Shown here: positions 49,327 through 59,505 of the stretch, one piece after another
Layout of the letters: the number at the start of each line of letters is the position of its first letter
Numbering within the stretch: the stretch's first letter is position 1
From: Prevotella heparinolytica
GTDB taxonomy: Bacteria > Bacteroidota > Bacteroidia > Bacteroidales > Bacteroidaceae
Assembly (NCBI RefSeq): GCF_004342845.1
Contig: NZ_SLXB01000003.1
Coordinates: 155,848 to 219,847, forward strand
Length of the DNA: 64,000 nucleotides
Direction of reading: 5' to 3'
Notes under the pieces: generated by a model
Seen by the model: the letters and a program-made list of their open reading frames with translations, nothing else
Told to the model about the DNA's origin: nothing
Databases searched by the model: none
Made by a program: the position numbers and the translations under genes

Positions 49327-51444
49327 ATGATAGACCAAGCCACCATAGACCGGATTTTGGATGCGGCTCAGATTGTAGATGTCGTATCGGACTTCGTCAC
49401 CCTGCGCAAACGCGGTGTGAACTATGTAGGCCTCTGTCCTTTCCACAACGAGAAGACGCCCTCTTTCAGCGTGTCTCCTTCCAAAGGACTGTGCAAATGC
49501 TTCAGTTGCGGCAAGGGCGGAAACGCCGTGCACTTCATCATGGAGCACGAACAGATGTCCTACCCTGAAGCATTGAGGTATCTTGCCAGGAAATACGGCA
49601 TCGAGATTAAGGAACGGGAACTCACCAACGAAGAGAAGCAGGCGCAGAGCGAGCGCGAAAGCCTGTTCATCGTCAACAACTTTGCCCGCGACTATTTTCA
49701 GAACATCCTGAAAAACCACGCGGACGGACGGAGCATCGGCATGGCCTATTTCCGCAGCCGCGGCTTCCGCGACGACATCATCGAGAAATTCCAATTAGGC
49801 TACTCCACCGAAAGCCACGATGCCCTTGCGCAAGAGGCACTGAAGAAAGGATATAAGAAAGACTTCCTCGTCAAGACCGGCCTTTGCTACGAAACGGACG
49901 ACCACCGTCTGCGCGACCGCTTCTGGGGACGGGTCATTTTTCCCGTACACACACTCTCGGGCAAAGTGGTGGCCTTCGGCGGGCGTGTGCTGGCCGGTGC
50001 CACGAAAGGCGTAAAAGTGAAGTACGTCAACTCTCCCGAATCGGAAATCTATCACAAAAGCAATGAGCTTTATGGCATCTACTTCGCCAAGCAAGCCATC
50101 GTGAAGCAAGACCGCTGTTTTCTGGTCGAGGGCTATACGGACGTCATCTCCATGCACCAGTCGGGAGTAGAGAATGTGGTGGCCTCTTCGGGAACCGCGC
50201 TTACTCCCGGACAAATCCGCATGATTCATCGCTTCACCAACAACATGACCATCCTTTACGATGGCGACGAAGCGGGCATACATGCCTCCCTGCGAGGCAT
50301 AGACATGCTGCTCGAAGAAGGCATGAACATCAAAGTCTGCCTGCTGCCCGACGGCGATGACCCCGACTCGTTTGCCCGCAAGCACAATGCTACGGAGTTT
50401 CAGGCTTTCATACAAGAAAACGAAACGGACTTTATCCGCTTCAAGACCAATCTGCTGCTGGGAAGCGCAGGGACAGACCCCATCAAGCGCGCCGAACTCA
50501 TAGGAAGCCTTGTGCAAAGCATCTCCATCATCCCCGAGGCCATTGTGCGCGATGTCTACATCAAGGAGTGCGCCCAACTGCTGCATGTGGAGGACAAACT
50601 CTTGGTTTCTGAAGTTGCCAAACGGCGCGAGAAGCAGGCCGAACAACAAGCGGAGCGTGCCGAACGCGAACGGCGGGCAGCCAATGCCGCAAGAGAAAAT
50701 GCAGAGGCAGGCAGCAACGGCAATAATGCCGATATGCCTCCTTCCGAATCGGCTTCGCAGCAGGGAAGTGATTATCCTCCCGAAAACGTTCCGCCTTCCG
50801 ATTTTCCCGATGCGGCCCCACCTCCTTTTTCGCAGCAGGAAGAAGCGTACGTATCTTTCATTCCGCAGGAAGGAAAAGAAGGACAGGAGTTTTATAAGTA
50901 CGAACGGTTGATTCTCCAAATGGTGGTGCGCTACGGAGAGAGAGTGATGTGCAATGTCAGCAATGAAGAGGGGCAGGAAGTCCCCATCACCGTAATCGAA
51001 TACATCGTCGACGACCTGAAAGAAGACGACCTTGCCTTTCACAATCCGCTTCATCGGCAGCTGCTGGCCGAAGCGGCCGCCCACATCCACAGCGAAGGAT
51101 TCATTGCCGAACGGTACTTCATGTCGCATCCCGACCCCACCATCAGCAAACTGAGCGTGGAGCTTATCAGCAATCGCTATCAGCTAAGCAAATACCACTC
51201 GAAAAGCCAGAAGATTGTAACGGACGAAGAACGCCTCTACGAATTGGTTCCTTTGCTGATGGTAAACTTCAAATATGCCATCGTCAGCGAGGAACTGAAG
51301 CACATCATGCTTGCGTTGCAAGACCCTGCCGTCATCAAGGACGAAGCACGTTGCGACAGCACCATGAAGCGCTACAACGAATTGCGCGAAGTGAAAAGCC
51401 TCATGGCCAAACGATTGGGAGACAGAGTCGTGATAAGTTTCTGA
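49327..51444 (+). CDS. dnaG: DNA primase
   Basis: DnaG makes RNA primers at the replication fork. The 705-residue protein has the N-terminal CHC2 zinc ribbon (Cys37, His40, Cys58, Cys61), the primase catalytic core with TOPRIM motifs (FLVEGYTDVISMHQSG and ILYDGDEAG) and a C-terminal DnaB-interacting helical domain. An Ala/Glu/Arg-rich coiled segment (about 435-470) and a Pro/Ser-rich linker separate them. ATG 49327 gives MIDQATIDRI, the family start. It has its own promoter directly at the start codon. Confidence 0.96.
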   Translation: MIDQATIDRILDAAQIVDVVSDFVTLRKRGVNYVGLCPFHNEKTPSFSVSPSKGLCKCFSCGKGGNAVHFIMEHEQMSYPEALRYLARKYGIEIKERELTNEEKQAQSERESLFIVNNFARDYFQNILKNHADGRSIGMAYFRSRGFRDDIIEKFQLGYSTESHDALAQEALKKGYKKDFLVKTGLCYETDDHRLRDRFWGRVIFPVHTLSGKVVAFGGRVLAGATKGVKVKYVNSPESEIYHKSNELYGIYFAKQAIVKQDRCFLVEGYTDVISMHQSGVENVVASSGTALTPGQIRMIHRFTNNMTILYDGDEAGIHASLRGIDMLLEEGMNIKVCLLPDGDDPDSFARKHNATEFQAFIQENETDFIRFKTNLLLGSAGTDPIKRAELIGSLVQSISIIPEAIVRDVYIKECAQLLHVEDKLLVSEVAKRREKQAEQQAERAERERRAANAARENAEAGSNGNNADMPPSESASQQGSDYPPENVPPSDFPDAAPPPFSQQEEAYVSFIPQEGKEGQEFYKYERLILQMVVRYGERVMCNVSNEEGQEVPITVIEYIVDDLKEDDLAFHNPLHRQLLAEAAAHIHSEGFIAERYFMSHPDPTISKLSVELISNRYQLSKYHSKSQKIVTDEERLYELVPLLMVNFKYAIVSEELKHIMLALQDPAVIKDEARCDSTMKRYNELREVKSLMAKRLGDRVVISF

Positions 51445-51507
51445 TTCCAAGAAATTCAAGCAGAATAGACAAGTAAAAGAGATAAGACCGAGAATAAAAG
51501 AGTCCTT

Positions 51508-52095
51508 TTACGAGTTATTCCGAATTAAATTCATAAACTCTTCACGGGTTTTGGCCTGATTGAAGGCTCCGGTAAAATCGGAAGTGGTGGTAATGGAATT
51601 CTGCTTCTCAACACCACGCATCTGCATACACATATGCTTGGCCTCTACTACTACCATTACGCCCAGTGGATTAAGAGTATCCTGAATGCATTCCTTGATT
51701 TGCAGCGTCATGCGTTCCTGCACCTGCAAGCGATGAGAAAAGATGTCTACCACACGGGCTATCTTGCTCAGCCCCGTAATGTAGCCGTTAGGAATATATG
51801 CCACATGCGCCCTGCCATAAAATGGAAGCATGTGATGCTCGCAAAGCGAGAAGAAATCAATGTCTTTCACAATAACCATCTGACTGTACTCTTCCTGAAA
51901 CTTGGCCGAACGGAGTACTTCATGCGGATCCATATAATACCCTTTTGTCAACGACAGCATGGCCTTTGCCACACGTTCGGGTGTTTTCTGCAAACCTTCA
52001 CGCTCGGCATCTTCGCCCAACAAGGTGAGGATGCGATGATAATGTTCCTTCAGCTCGTCCAATGAAGGAGATACGATTTCTTCTTTTCCTAACAT
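51508..52095 (-). CDS. folE: GTP cyclohydrolase I
   Basis: FolE converts GTP to 7,8-dihydroneopterin triphosphate, the first step of folate (and pterin or queuosine-type) synthesis. The 195-residue enzyme has the zinc ligands Cys85 and His88 in [11 protein letters not shown] and Cys156 in [10 protein letters not shown], and the active-site His in [14 protein letters not shown]. It is full length for the bacterial type without an N-terminal extension. It is the last gene of a minus-strand group, 10 bases after the SPOR gene. Confidence 0.96.
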   Translation of the reverse strand: MLGKEEIVSPSLDELKEHYHRILTLLGEDAEREGLQKTPERVAKAMLSLTKGYYMDPHEVLRSAKFQEEYSQMVIVKDIDFFSLCEHHMLPFYGRAHVAYIPNGYITGLSKIARVVDIFSHRLQVQERMTLQIKECIQDTLNPLGVMVVVEAKHMCMQMRGVEKQNSITTTSDFTGAFNQAKTREEFMNLIRNNS

Positions 52096-52105
52096 GATTC
52101 TTTTT

Positions 52106-52567
52106 TTATAGAGGAATGTTTATCTGCTCTCTTACAATCGATACTTCTTTAAACACACCGGTAGCACGCAACCGACGCATCATGGCATCTGCCTCTTCAA
52201 TGCTGCGATAGTCTCCTGCACGGCACAACCAACGGGGAGGATTGAAAGAAGTATATACCGTAAGGTCCGGGAAATATTCTTTGATGCGGGCAGCTACCGC
52301 ATAAGCCTCGTTCTTGGCCTGACGGGTATTGTTACCGGCATAAACTTGTATGCGATAGCCCGAACTCTTAATCATTCTCTGTTCGTCCGTACTGACAGTG
52401 GGAACAGCCTCCACACCTATCAAAGCCGCAATACGGGCATCTTGATGAATGGTCACCTTGCCTTGTCCCGGCACATTGCGCTCCAAGCTTTTCACAATAT
52501 TATTCTGCGCAATAGAAAAGGTTGCAAAAACAAAACATACAATCAAAAGCAAACCAGACTTCTTCAT
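52106..52567 (-). CDS. Exported SPOR-domain protein
   Basis: The 153-residue protein starts with a signal peptide ([20 protein letters not shown]). Its C-terminal half is a SPOR domain ([64 protein letters not shown]). SPOR domains bind denuded peptidoglycan at division septa. The role here is unknown. It is 10 bases upstream of folE and downstream of tpiA. Confidence 0.85.
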   Translation of the reverse strand: MKKSGLLLIVCFVFATFSIAQNNIVKSLERNVPGQGKVTIHQDARIAALIGVEAVPTVSTDEQRMIKSSGYRIQVYAGNNTRQAKNEAYAVAARIKEYFPDLTVYTSFNPPRWLCRAGDYRSIEEADAMMRRLRATGVFKEVSIVREQINIPL

Positions 52568-52630
52568 AACAGTCGATTAAATGATATTTATAAATAACGC
52601 AGCCAATGGCCTATCGTTGGCTCGAATTGG

Positions 52631-52678
52631 GCGGATTTCACGGATTGAATAAGAACTCAGATAACCCGTGAAATCCGC
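52631..52678. repeat. Inverted repeat, copy 1 of an interspersed element
   Basis: GCGGATTTCACGG (52631-52643) and CCGTGAAATCCGC (52666-52678) are perfect 13-bp arms. The inner sequence CGGATTTCACGRATTGA..ATAACCCGTG recurs at 55474-55543. It lies between tpiA and the SPOR gene. Confidence 0.7.
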
Positions 52679-52711
52679 ACCAGAACATTATATCATAATG
52701 CAAAAGTTTTT

Positions 52712-53467
52712 TTACTTGAAAGCATCGATAATGCCCTTGAAGTCAGCAACACTCAAGGCAGCACCGCCAATCAAACCGCCGTCTACATCCGGATTGGCAA
52801 ACAACTCCTTCGCATTAGAAGGCTTGCAACTGCCGCCATAAAGAATAGAACAATTTTCCGCTATTTCCTTGCCGTACTTCGCAGTCACTGCCGAACGGAT
52901 GAAAGCATGGATTTCCTGAGCCTGAGCCGGAGTGGCAGTCTTACCGGTACCGATAGCCCAAACCGGTTCGTATGCCAAAACAATCTTAGAAAAATCTTCG
53001 GCAGGCAGAGAGAAAACGGAAGTCAATTGCGAAGCCACAACCTCATTCTGTTTGTCGGCTTCGCGCTCTTCCAACACCTCGCCGATACAGAATATCGGAG
53101 TCAAGCCGTTGGCCAAAGCCAGTTTTACCTTTTCTTCGAGGATGGCAACAGTTTCGCCATAGTATGCACGACGTTCCGAGTGTCCCAAAATCACATACTT
53201 TGCTCCGGTAGAAGCAACCATAGAGGCAGAAACCTCACCCGTATATGCACCCGATGCCTTGTCGGCACAGTTTTCTGCACCTACACTGATTTTGGCGGCG
53301 TCTACCAAAGGAGTAACAGACGCCAAATGAATAAATGGAGTACAAATGATTACATCACAATTGGGCTTTTCATTAGCCAATGCTTCATTCAGTTCTTTTG
53401 CAAGAGCAACACCCTCTTGAAGGGTTTTGTTCATTTTCCAGTTTCCTGCAACAATGTTTTTTCTCAT
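52712..53467 (-). CDS. tpiA: Triosephosphate isomerase
   Basis: TpiA interconverts dihydroxyacetone phosphate and glyceraldehyde 3-phosphate. The 251-residue TIM barrel has Asn and Lys in AGNWKMNK, the catalytic His in VILGHSERR, the catalytic Glu in [14 protein letters not shown] (the flexible loop) and the phosphate-binding ILYGGS and GLIGGAAL. Full length. It lies 45 bases after the DoxX-like gene on the minus strand. Confidence 0.97.
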   Translation of the reverse strand: MRKNIVAGNWKMNKTLQEGVALAKELNEALANEKPNCDVIICTPFIHLASVTPLVDAAKISVGAENCADKASGAYTGEVSASMVASTGAKYVILGHSERRAYYGETVAILEEKVKLALANGLTPIFCIGEVLEEREADKQNEVVASQLTSVFSLPAEDFSKIVLAYEPVWAIGTGKTATPAQAQEIHAFIRSAVTAKYGKEIAENCSILYGGSCKPSNAKELFANPDVDGGLIGGAALSVADFKGIIDAFK

Positions 53468-53512
53468 CTTGTTTATTTATTAAAAGGGTTAATATATTTC
53501 TTGTTTGAATTA

Positions 53513-54853
53513 CTATTTATGATTTAAAGAGTTGACGGATGAATCGGCATTTATATTACCTTTTCTCATTCTTTTTCTTTCCCGTCGCTTCACGACCAAG
53601 ATATCAAGACCGATCACCATCAGCAGAGGGATGATGAACCACAACAACACATAGCCTATGGTGCGTACATCGCTTTCCTGTTTCTGTTCCCCTAAAGGGA
53701 GGTTCTCCAAACGGTCGGTCAGAACATATTCATCCGGCAGATAATCGTCGGCCCATTTGTTCAATACCGTTCCATCTTTTATCAGCAACAACCCCGGATT
53801 GGAACGGATAATGGTTTTCAATGTAATGTCGTCCATCTGACAGAACGGGTATTCCGCTCCGGTTTTATCACGCCACACATCTATCTCATCCGCCGGCGAA
53901 GAAGTCAGGGCATAGAAGCCGTAACCATGCTCCACACTGTAATCATATATCTCGTTGATAAGGTCGATATTGCTATCGTCAGCTTCTTCTATGCGATGTG
54001 CAATCAGCAAGAACGTATATCCTTTATCGGACAAGACACTGTCTGTTATATCTTCCCATGTATCCAGACTTGTCATCGAAAAGTCATGAATGGAAGGCTC
54101 ATATCCTTTCTCTTTCAGTATGGTGCGCGCCTTTATAAAAGTCCATGTACTATCAGGATAATCCTCCAATGTAAACTCCCGACGTTCGCCATTCTTTTCT
54201 AAAACGAACCGACTCTCAAAGACACTTGGTTTGGCTCCTTCCGGAATCTCCATGCCTGTCCTGATATTCTTTCCGATCTTATAAGGACGAAAATCCAGTA
54301 TCGGCAAGTTCTGCAAACAATAAAAAGATAAGAAAAACACAAACAGAAACGTATACATGGAAATCATCCACTCTATCTTGGGAGTGATAAAACGTACCTG
54401 CAGCTCCTGCCATTTGAATACTGAGATTGCCGCCATCAATAGCACTGCATTCTTACCGAAAGTCTGCCAATTGGTCAAAACCCAAGCATCACCGAAACAT
54501 CCGCAATCAGAAACCGGATTAGTCAAGGCCAGATAGAATGTCAAGGGGGTAGCTACAACCATGAACAGCAATACCAAGGCAGCTGCCATCTTACGCCGTA
54601 TGCCCAAAAGTAAGAAAACGCCTATGCCGAATTCCATAGCAGGCAATACTATTCCCGTCAGCAAGGAGAATCCGGGCGAAATCCAAGAAGTCATGCCGAA
54701 AGCAGCCAGATAGTCCTCAATCTTATAGTAGAAACCTAATGGGTCGACCGCTTTTACAAAACCGGAAAAAACAAACAAGGCTCCAAGCAGCAAACGGCAG
54801 AAGTTAACCCATATCTTCTCGACAATATGTGTCTTGTCAATCTCCAAATTCAA
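53513..54853 (-). CDS. DoxX/MauE-like membrane protein with thioredoxin-like domain (BT_3928 family)
   Basis: A 446-residue protein with a membrane domain of four to five segments (about 15-180; LLLGALFVFSGFVKAVDPLGFYYKIEDYL, a DoxX/MauE pattern, and VSDCGCFGDAW). A soluble domain (about 205-400; FLLIAHRIEEADDSN, NPGLLLIKDGTVLNKW) with a thioredoxin-like look follows, then a final membrane segment (IGYVLLWFIIPLLMVIGLDIL) and a basic tail. MauE-like proteins support disulfide or periplasmic redox steps; function here is not established. I recognise it as the BT_3928 family. It overlaps the DUF1599 gene by 17 bases. Confidence 0.85.
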   Translation of the reverse strand: MNLEIDKTHIVEKIWVNFCRLLLGALFVFSGFVKAVDPLGFYYKIEDYLAAFGMTSWISPGFSLLTGIVLPAMEFGIGVFLLLGIRRKMAAALVLLFMVVATPLTFYLALTNPVSDCGCFGDAWVLTNWQTFGKNAVLLMAAISVFKWQELQVRFITPKIEWMISMYTFLFVFFLSFYCLQNLPILDFRPYKIGKNIRTGMEIPEGAKPSVFESRFVLEKNGERREFTLEDYPDSTWTFIKARTILKEKGYEPSIHDFSMTSLDTWEDITDSVLSDKGYTFLLIAHRIEEADDSNIDLINEIYDYSVEHGYGFYALTSSPADEIDVWRDKTGAEYPFCQMDDITLKTIIRSNPGLLLIKDGTVLNKWADDYLPDEYVLTDRLENLPLGEQKQESDVRTIGYVLLWFIIPLLMVIGLDILVVKRRERKRMRKGNINADSSVNSLNHK

Positions 54854-55379
54854 TCTTAATTAAGCCGAAGACGGAATAGTTAATCATATCCATATAGTTG
54901 GCGTCAATCCCTTCTGAAACCAAAGTTTGCCCGGAAAGGCTCTCAATTTGCTTTGTTCGTCCAATCTTCATTAAAATCAAATCGGTGTATGAGCTAATAC
55001 GCATACTACGCCACGCCTCATCATAATCATGATTTTTGGCAAGCATCAGTTCCAATGAACTCCCGGCATATTTATCATACAACACCAAAGCCTCTTCATT
55101 GGTTATGTCAGCCTTTTCGGCATAGCCCAATTCCAATTGTATCAAGCCGATTATTCCATAATTGACGATGGCAATGAACTCTGCACGGATATCTTCGTCA
55201 ATCAGAGTGACCCCTTTTGTTTCAATGCTTCTAATGCGATTGGCTTTAATGAATATCTGATCTGTCACAGAAGAGGGACGGAGAATGCGCCACGCCGGAC
55301 CATAATCATGAAGTTTCTTAGAGAACAAATCACGACACACCGCTATGACATGTTCAAATTGTTGCTTGGTTTCTTTCAT
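54837..55379 (-). CDS. DUF1599 protein with internal duplication
   Basis: A 180-residue protein made of two copies of one helical unit. Residues about 19-83 (KLHDYGPAWRILRPSS, then FIAIVNYGIIGLIQLELG) and about 113-178 (KNHDYDEAWRSMRISS, then YMDMINYSVFGLIKIEFG) align closely. It matches DUF1599 (nucleotide modification-associated domain 1 type); activity is unknown to me. It overlaps the next gene, so the two are translationally coupled. Confidence 0.82.
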   Translation of the reverse strand: MKETKQQFEHVIAVCRDLFSKKLHDYGPAWRILRPSSVTDQIFIKANRIRSIETKGVTLIDEDIRAEFIAIVNYGIIGLIQLELGYAEKADITNEEALVLYDKYAGSSLELMLAKNHDYDEAWRSMRISSYTDLILMKIGRTKQIESLSGQTLVSEGIDANYMDMINYSVFGLIKIEFGD

Positions 55380-55473
55380 TTTCTAATCTTCGCATTTTGT
55401 GGCAAAGGTAGGAATAATTAAAGAAAAAAGAAAGAAAGGCATATCAAAAGTAGGAGAGCTCGCATTAAAAAGG

Positions 55474-55543
55474 AAGCACGGATTTCACGAATTGACACGG
55501 CTTCTATGATCCAAAAACCGTGAAATTCGTATAACCCGTGCTT
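55474..55543. repeat. Inverted repeat, copy 2 of an interspersed element
   Basis: Outer arms AAGCACGG (55474-55481) and CCGTGCTT (55536-55543) enclose CGGATTTCACGAATTGACACGG and GTGAAATTCG, related to the element at 52631-52678 (shared CGGATTTCACGRATTGA and ATAACCCGTG). Confidence 0.6.
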
Positions 55544-55544
55544 A

Positions 55545-55580
55545 AAAAAAGTGAGGAAATGCCTCAACACCCCCTCACCT
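55545..55580 (-). terminator. Terminator after the M23 peptidase gene
   Basis: On the minus strand GTGAGG(GG)..CCTCAC forms a stem followed by TTTTTTT (complement of the A run at 55544-55550). It lies about 30 bases after the peptidase stop. Confidence 0.65.
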
Positions 55581-55605
55581 CATTTTTATGGAGATTGTTT
55601 ACGTT

Positions 55606-56487
55606 TTATGAGCAGCGCAAAACCTGTCCCGGACGCAAAACGGTTCTACGCGTAATTCTATTCAGTTTGCACAACTTATCAATGGTTGTACCCTGACGGG
55701 CCGCAATTCGTCCCAAAGTATCGCCCTTCTTCACTTTATAGAACAAACCTTCACCGACAGCCATTTGGCGTGCAGTGCTCGGAGTGCCCTTTGTCTTGTG
55801 GAATGTATATGAATCCGCAACGATATCTTGTTTTTCAAAATCAAACAGCAGAGCAGGGTCGATAGGAATTCCGAGGAAACGGGTCTCGAAGTGAAGATGC
55901 GAACCGGTGGAACGACCGGTATTACCACCCAAAGCTATCGGCTCTCCGGCCTTTACCAATTGATTCTCATCTACCATTTGTTTGAATAAATGACCGTAAA
56001 CGGTTTCCAACCCATTATCATGACGAAGCACAATATATTTGCCATAGCCACGACGACCTTGATTCTTGACGATACGCACCTTGCCATCAAAAGCAGCCCG
56101 AATGGTATCTCCCACGTAAACCTTGATATCCAAGCCATAGTGCATTCTCCGCCTTCTGGGACGATAACCGAATATGTCCGTTATGCGGGTATTGGTGGTA
56201 GGCATACAAAAACCGGTCAAATCAAACGTATAGCTTTCCGGCACGATAGCGTCACCATAGGCCTGCACACGTTCATTGTTCCAGTCGGAATATAAATCCA
56301 AACCGGGATATAGTGATTGTTCTGCACGTATCTGTTTTTGCAGGGACAATGAATCTACACTTTTTAATTTTCTGTCGATGGGAGCCTGACGTGCAATGAG
56401 GTCCTGAGAGAAAGAGTTCAGACTGACCATTGCTGCCGCTGCTAATAATGTCGTTTTAATCCAATTAAAATCCATTCGTTCCGTCAT
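55606..56487 (-). CDS. Exported M23 peptidase with LysM domain
   Basis: The 293-residue protein has a signal peptide (about 1-28), a LytM/M23 domain (about 95-215) with zinc ligands in RRMHYGLDIKV and GSHLHFETRF, and a C-terminal LysM (about 250-292; YKVKKGDTLGRIAARQGTTIDKL). The family cleaves peptidoglycan cross-bridges or acts as an amidase activator when residues are missing; here the ligands appear intact. It follows the small ORF and recG on the minus strand and ends at a terminator. Confidence 0.92.
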   Translation of the reverse strand: MTERMDFNWIKTTLLAAAAMVSLNSFSQDLIARQAPIDRKLKSVDSLSLQKQIRAEQSLYPGLDLYSDWNNERVQAYGDAIVPESYTFDLTGFCMPTTNTRITDIFGYRPRRRRMHYGLDIKVYVGDTIRAAFDGKVRIVKNQGRRGYGKYIVLRHDNGLETVYGHLFKQMVDENQLVKAGEPIALGGNTGRSTGSHLHFETRFLGIPIDPALLFDFEKQDIVADSYTFHKTKGTPSTARQMAVGEGLFYKVKKGDTLGRIAARQGTTIDKLCKLNRITRRTVLRPGQVLRCS

Positions 56488-56502
56488 TCTTTTTGATATT
56501 TA

Positions 56503-56697
56503 CTACACACGTTTTTCGGCTAACCAAAGGTCAGTAGCTTTACGTAAATATCCAGATTGATTAAAAAATTCTCCCAAAGGTAAGATTTTCTCCGAAAAAC
56601 GAGCTGAGACATTAAGTATTTTTTTCAGAAGAAGGTAGTAAAGGGAAACCAAAACTTGTCTTAAACCTTTATAAATAGGAAAGTTAGAAGAAAACAT
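56503..56697 (-). CDS. Small hypothetical ORF between recG and the M23 gene
   Basis: A 64-codon ORF with a hydrophobic stretch (VLVSLYYLLLKKIL, about 15-28) and an amphipathic end (GYLRKATDLWLAEKRV). It fits the operon spacing: 46 bases after recG and 15 before the peptidase. There is no clear ribosome binding site and I recognise no family, so it may be chance. Confidence 0.25.
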   Translation of the reverse strand: MFSSNFPIYKGLRQVLVSLYYLLLKKILNVSARFSEKILPLGEFFNQSGYLRKATDLWLAEKRV

Positions 56698-56743
56698 GTT
56701 TTACAGCATAAGAACGCAAGCAAAACGAATATTTAGTCATTTC

Positions 56744-58840
56744 TCAACTGATAGCCGCCCAATTAACATTCGTTTTTCTCAAGGCTTTCAACTGCTGCCA
56801 CAATATTTCATTCTCAGGAAGCACTCCATTAGGGTCGGTATCCACCACACTCTGCGCCACTTCGCGAACATATTGCAACAATTGTCCGTCACGGACTATA
56901 TCGGCAATTTTCAGATCAAATGCGACACCACTTTGCTGAGTACCTTCCAAATCGCCCGGCCCGCGCAACTTCAAGTCCGCCTCCGCTATCTCAAAACCAT
57001 CATTGGTGCGTACCATGATTTCCAAACGTTTCCGCGTGTCTTCGGCCAATTTATATCCTGTCACCAAAATACAATAAGACTGCTCGGCTCCCCGCCCTAC
57101 ACGCCCCCGAAGCTGATGAAGCTGAGACAATCCGAAACGCTCGGCATTTTCGATAATCATCACCGAAGCATTCGGTACGTTTACACCTACTTCTATCACC
57201 GTAGTAGCCACCATTATCTGTGCTGCACCGGAAACAAACAGTTGCATCTGCGCATCTTTCTCGGATGCTTTCATCTTACCATGCACCTTGCAGACTTTAC
57301 ACTCAGAAAATTCTTCCCGAATATGCAGATAGCCTTCTTCGAGATTCTTCAAATCGATTTTCTCGCTTTCCTCTATCAATGGATAAACAATATAGACCTG
57401 CCGCCCCTCGGCTATCTGCTTGTGTATGGACTGATACAAGCTCATTCTGCGATTGTCAAACTGATGGAGGGTGACGATGGGTTTGCGTCCCGGAGGCAAC
57501 TCGTCTATGACAGACACATCCAAATCGCCATACAATGTCATGGCCAATGTACGAGGAATCGGGGTTGCCGTCATAACCAACACATGAGGAGGTTGTACGT
57601 TTTTAGTCCACAGTCGTGCACGCTGGACAACACCGAAGCGATGCTGCTCATCAATCACCACCAAACCGAGAGAGGCAAAATTTACCGTATCCTCAATGAC
57701 GGCATGCGTACCTACCAGTATGTGTATGTCTCTCGTCAACAAACCGGAAAGGATTGCTTCACGTCGTTTCCCTTTAATGGAACCGGTTAATAGCTCCACA
57801 CGAATACCCATCCCGTACAGCAACTCACGGATGGTTTCATAGTGTTGGTTCGCCAAGATTTCGGTAGGAGCCATCATACATGCCTGATAGCCGTTATCAA
57901 GTGCTATCAGCATGCTCATCAGAGCAACCAATGTTTTTCCACTGCCCACATCTCCTTGCAGCAGCCGGTTCATCTGCTTGCCGGACCCCACGTCTCTGCG
58001 GATTTCTTTCAGAACTCTTTTTTGCGCATTGGTCAGTTCGAAAGGCAGATTCCGGGAATAGAATGTGTTGAAAATCTCTCCCACCTTTTCAAAAACATAA
58101 CCGCGATACTTTCGTTGCCGGTCTTTTGCATATCGCAGTATATTCAACTGTACATAAAACAGTTCTTCAAATTTCAGGCGATATTGTGCCTTACGCAACA
58201 ATTCCGGATTAGAGGGGAAATGAATGTTAATCAAGGCTTCCGTCAGTGGCATCAGATGATGTCGGGCAAGGATAGAAGGCGAAAGCGTCTCCGGCAACGG
58301 GTCTTGTAACTGCTGCACCACGGCGTTCATCATTTTCTCAATGGCATGCGAATTGAGAAAACTCCGTTTCATTTTTTCTGTCGTATTATAATAAGGTTGC
58401 AACCCCATGGAGGATAATTTTAAATCCGAGGCCGGATCTATGTCAGGATGCGCAATGTTTATTCTGCCATTGAATAAGGTCGGCTTACCGAACACGATAT
58501 ACTCCTGATGTACCTTATATTTTCCAATCAAGTATTTGATGCCTTGAAACCAGACCAAATCCACCACTCCCGTATCATCCGAGAAGTGAGCAATCAGTCT
58601 GCGCTGACGGCCTTCACCCACTGTCTCAAAACTCAAGATTTCTCCTTTCAACTGAATATAAGGCATTGCCCCGTCAATTTCCCGGATGGAGTAAATGCGA
58701 CTGCGGTCTACATATTTATAAGGGAAATAATACAAGAGGTCGTGCAGTGAATAAATGCCCAATTCTTTATTGAGCACCGCAGCACGTTGCGGCCCTACAC
58801 CCGGCAAATATTTTATGTCACGCGTGACTAAATCGAACAT
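56744..58840 (-). CDS. recG: ATP-dependent DNA helicase RecG
   Basis: RecG remodels stalled forks and Holliday junctions. The 698-residue protein has the N-terminal wedge OB-fold ([25 protein letters not shown] region) and helicase domain motifs [19 protein letters not shown] (Walker A), [15 protein letters not shown] (DEQH box), [25 protein letters not shown] and QLRGRVGRG. Full length. Its 5' end overlaps the ispD gene by 13 bases, so the two are coupled. Confidence 0.96.
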   Translation of the reverse strand: MFDLVTRDIKYLPGVGPQRAAVLNKELGIYSLHDLLYYFPYKYVDRSRIYSIREIDGAMPYIQLKGEILSFETVGEGRQRRLIAHFSDDTGVVDLVWFQGIKYLIGKYKVHQEYIVFGKPTLFNGRINIAHPDIDPASDLKLSSMGLQPYYNTTEKMKRSFLNSHAIEKMMNAVVQQLQDPLPETLSPSILARHHLMPLTEALINIHFPSNPELLRKAQYRLKFEELFYVQLNILRYAKDRQRKYRGYVFEKVGEIFNTFYSRNLPFELTNAQKRVLKEIRRDVGSGKQMNRLLQGDVGSGKTLVALMSMLIALDNGYQACMMAPTEILANQHYETIRELLYGMGIRVELLTGSIKGKRREAILSGLLTRDIHILVGTHAVIEDTVNFASLGLVVIDEQHRFGVVQRARLWTKNVQPPHVLVMTATPIPRTLAMTLYGDLDVSVIDELPPGRKPIVTLHQFDNRRMSLYQSIHKQIAEGRQVYIVYPLIEESEKIDLKNLEEGYLHIREEFSECKVCKVHGKMKASEKDAQMQLFVSGAAQIMVATTVIEVGVNVPNASVMIIENAERFGLSQLHQLRGRVGRGAEQSYCILVTGYKLAEDTRKRLEIMVRTNDGFEIAEADLKLRGPGDLEGTQQSGVAFDLKIADIVRDGQLLQYVREVAQSVVDTDPNGVLPENEILWQQLKALRKTNVNWAAIS

Positions 58841-59502
58841 GATTCCGTAAGGACTGTGGCTATTTTCAAATCAAATGGAGTGGTTATCTTGATATTTTCC
58901 TTGTTACCTTCGGTCAAGAAAACAGATTCCCCCAACGCTTCCACCACAGAAGCATCATCTGTGAAGAGGGAAGTATATGCTTGCCCGTATGCTTTTTTCA
59001 GCAATTCCGCATCAAACACCTGAGGTGTCTGGACAAGTCTATAATCATCCCGATTGACCGTTACACTGCCATCTCCGGTCAGGCGGCGTACTGTTTCCAC
59101 TACCTCTATCACCGGCACGACTGCTTTTTTTTCCGCAGCCAGTTTATAGCAACGGGCAATAACCTCCGGCGAAACAAACGGACGCACTCCATCGTGCACT
59201 CCGACCAAAGCCGGTGTTTTCACCAAAGCCAACCCGTTCTTCACAGAATGGAAGCGGGTTTCTCCACCATCCGCAATGACATGGGGCAATGAAAAGCGGC
59301 ACTCCCTGCACAACTGTCTCCAATAGTCTTGCTGACTGTGAGGAAGCACCAATATTATTTGTATCTCCGAATCACTGTCATAAAAGGCTTCCATTGTGCG
59401 CATCAAAACCGGTTTACCCCCTACCGGGATAAACTGTTTGGGGAGTTCGCCTCCCATACGCAAGCCTTTGCCGCCGGCTACTATCAGAGCATACCGTGTC
59501 AT
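58828..59502 (-). CDS. ispD: 2-C-methyl-D-erythritol 4-phosphate cytidylyltransferase
   Basis: IspD couples CTP and methylerythritol phosphate in the non-mevalonate isoprenoid pathway. The 224-residue protein has the nucleotide-binding start [49 protein letters not shown] (Asp of the active site), [17 protein letters not shown] and TDDASVVE. It resembles the Bacteroidota subclass. It overlaps recG and begins three bases after the DJ-1-like gene stop. Confidence 0.95.
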   Translation of the reverse strand: MTRYALIVAGGKGLRMGGELPKQFIPVGGKPVLMRTMEAFYDSDSEIQIILVLPHSQQDYWRQLCRECRFSLPHVIADGGETRFHSVKNGLALVKTPALVGVHDGVRPFVSPEVIARCYKLAAEKKAVVPVIEVVETVRRLTGDGSVTVNRDDYRLVQTPQVFDAELLKKAYGQAYTSLFTDDASVVEALGESVFLTEGNKENIKITTPFDLKIATVLTESCSI

Positions 59503-59505
59503 AAA

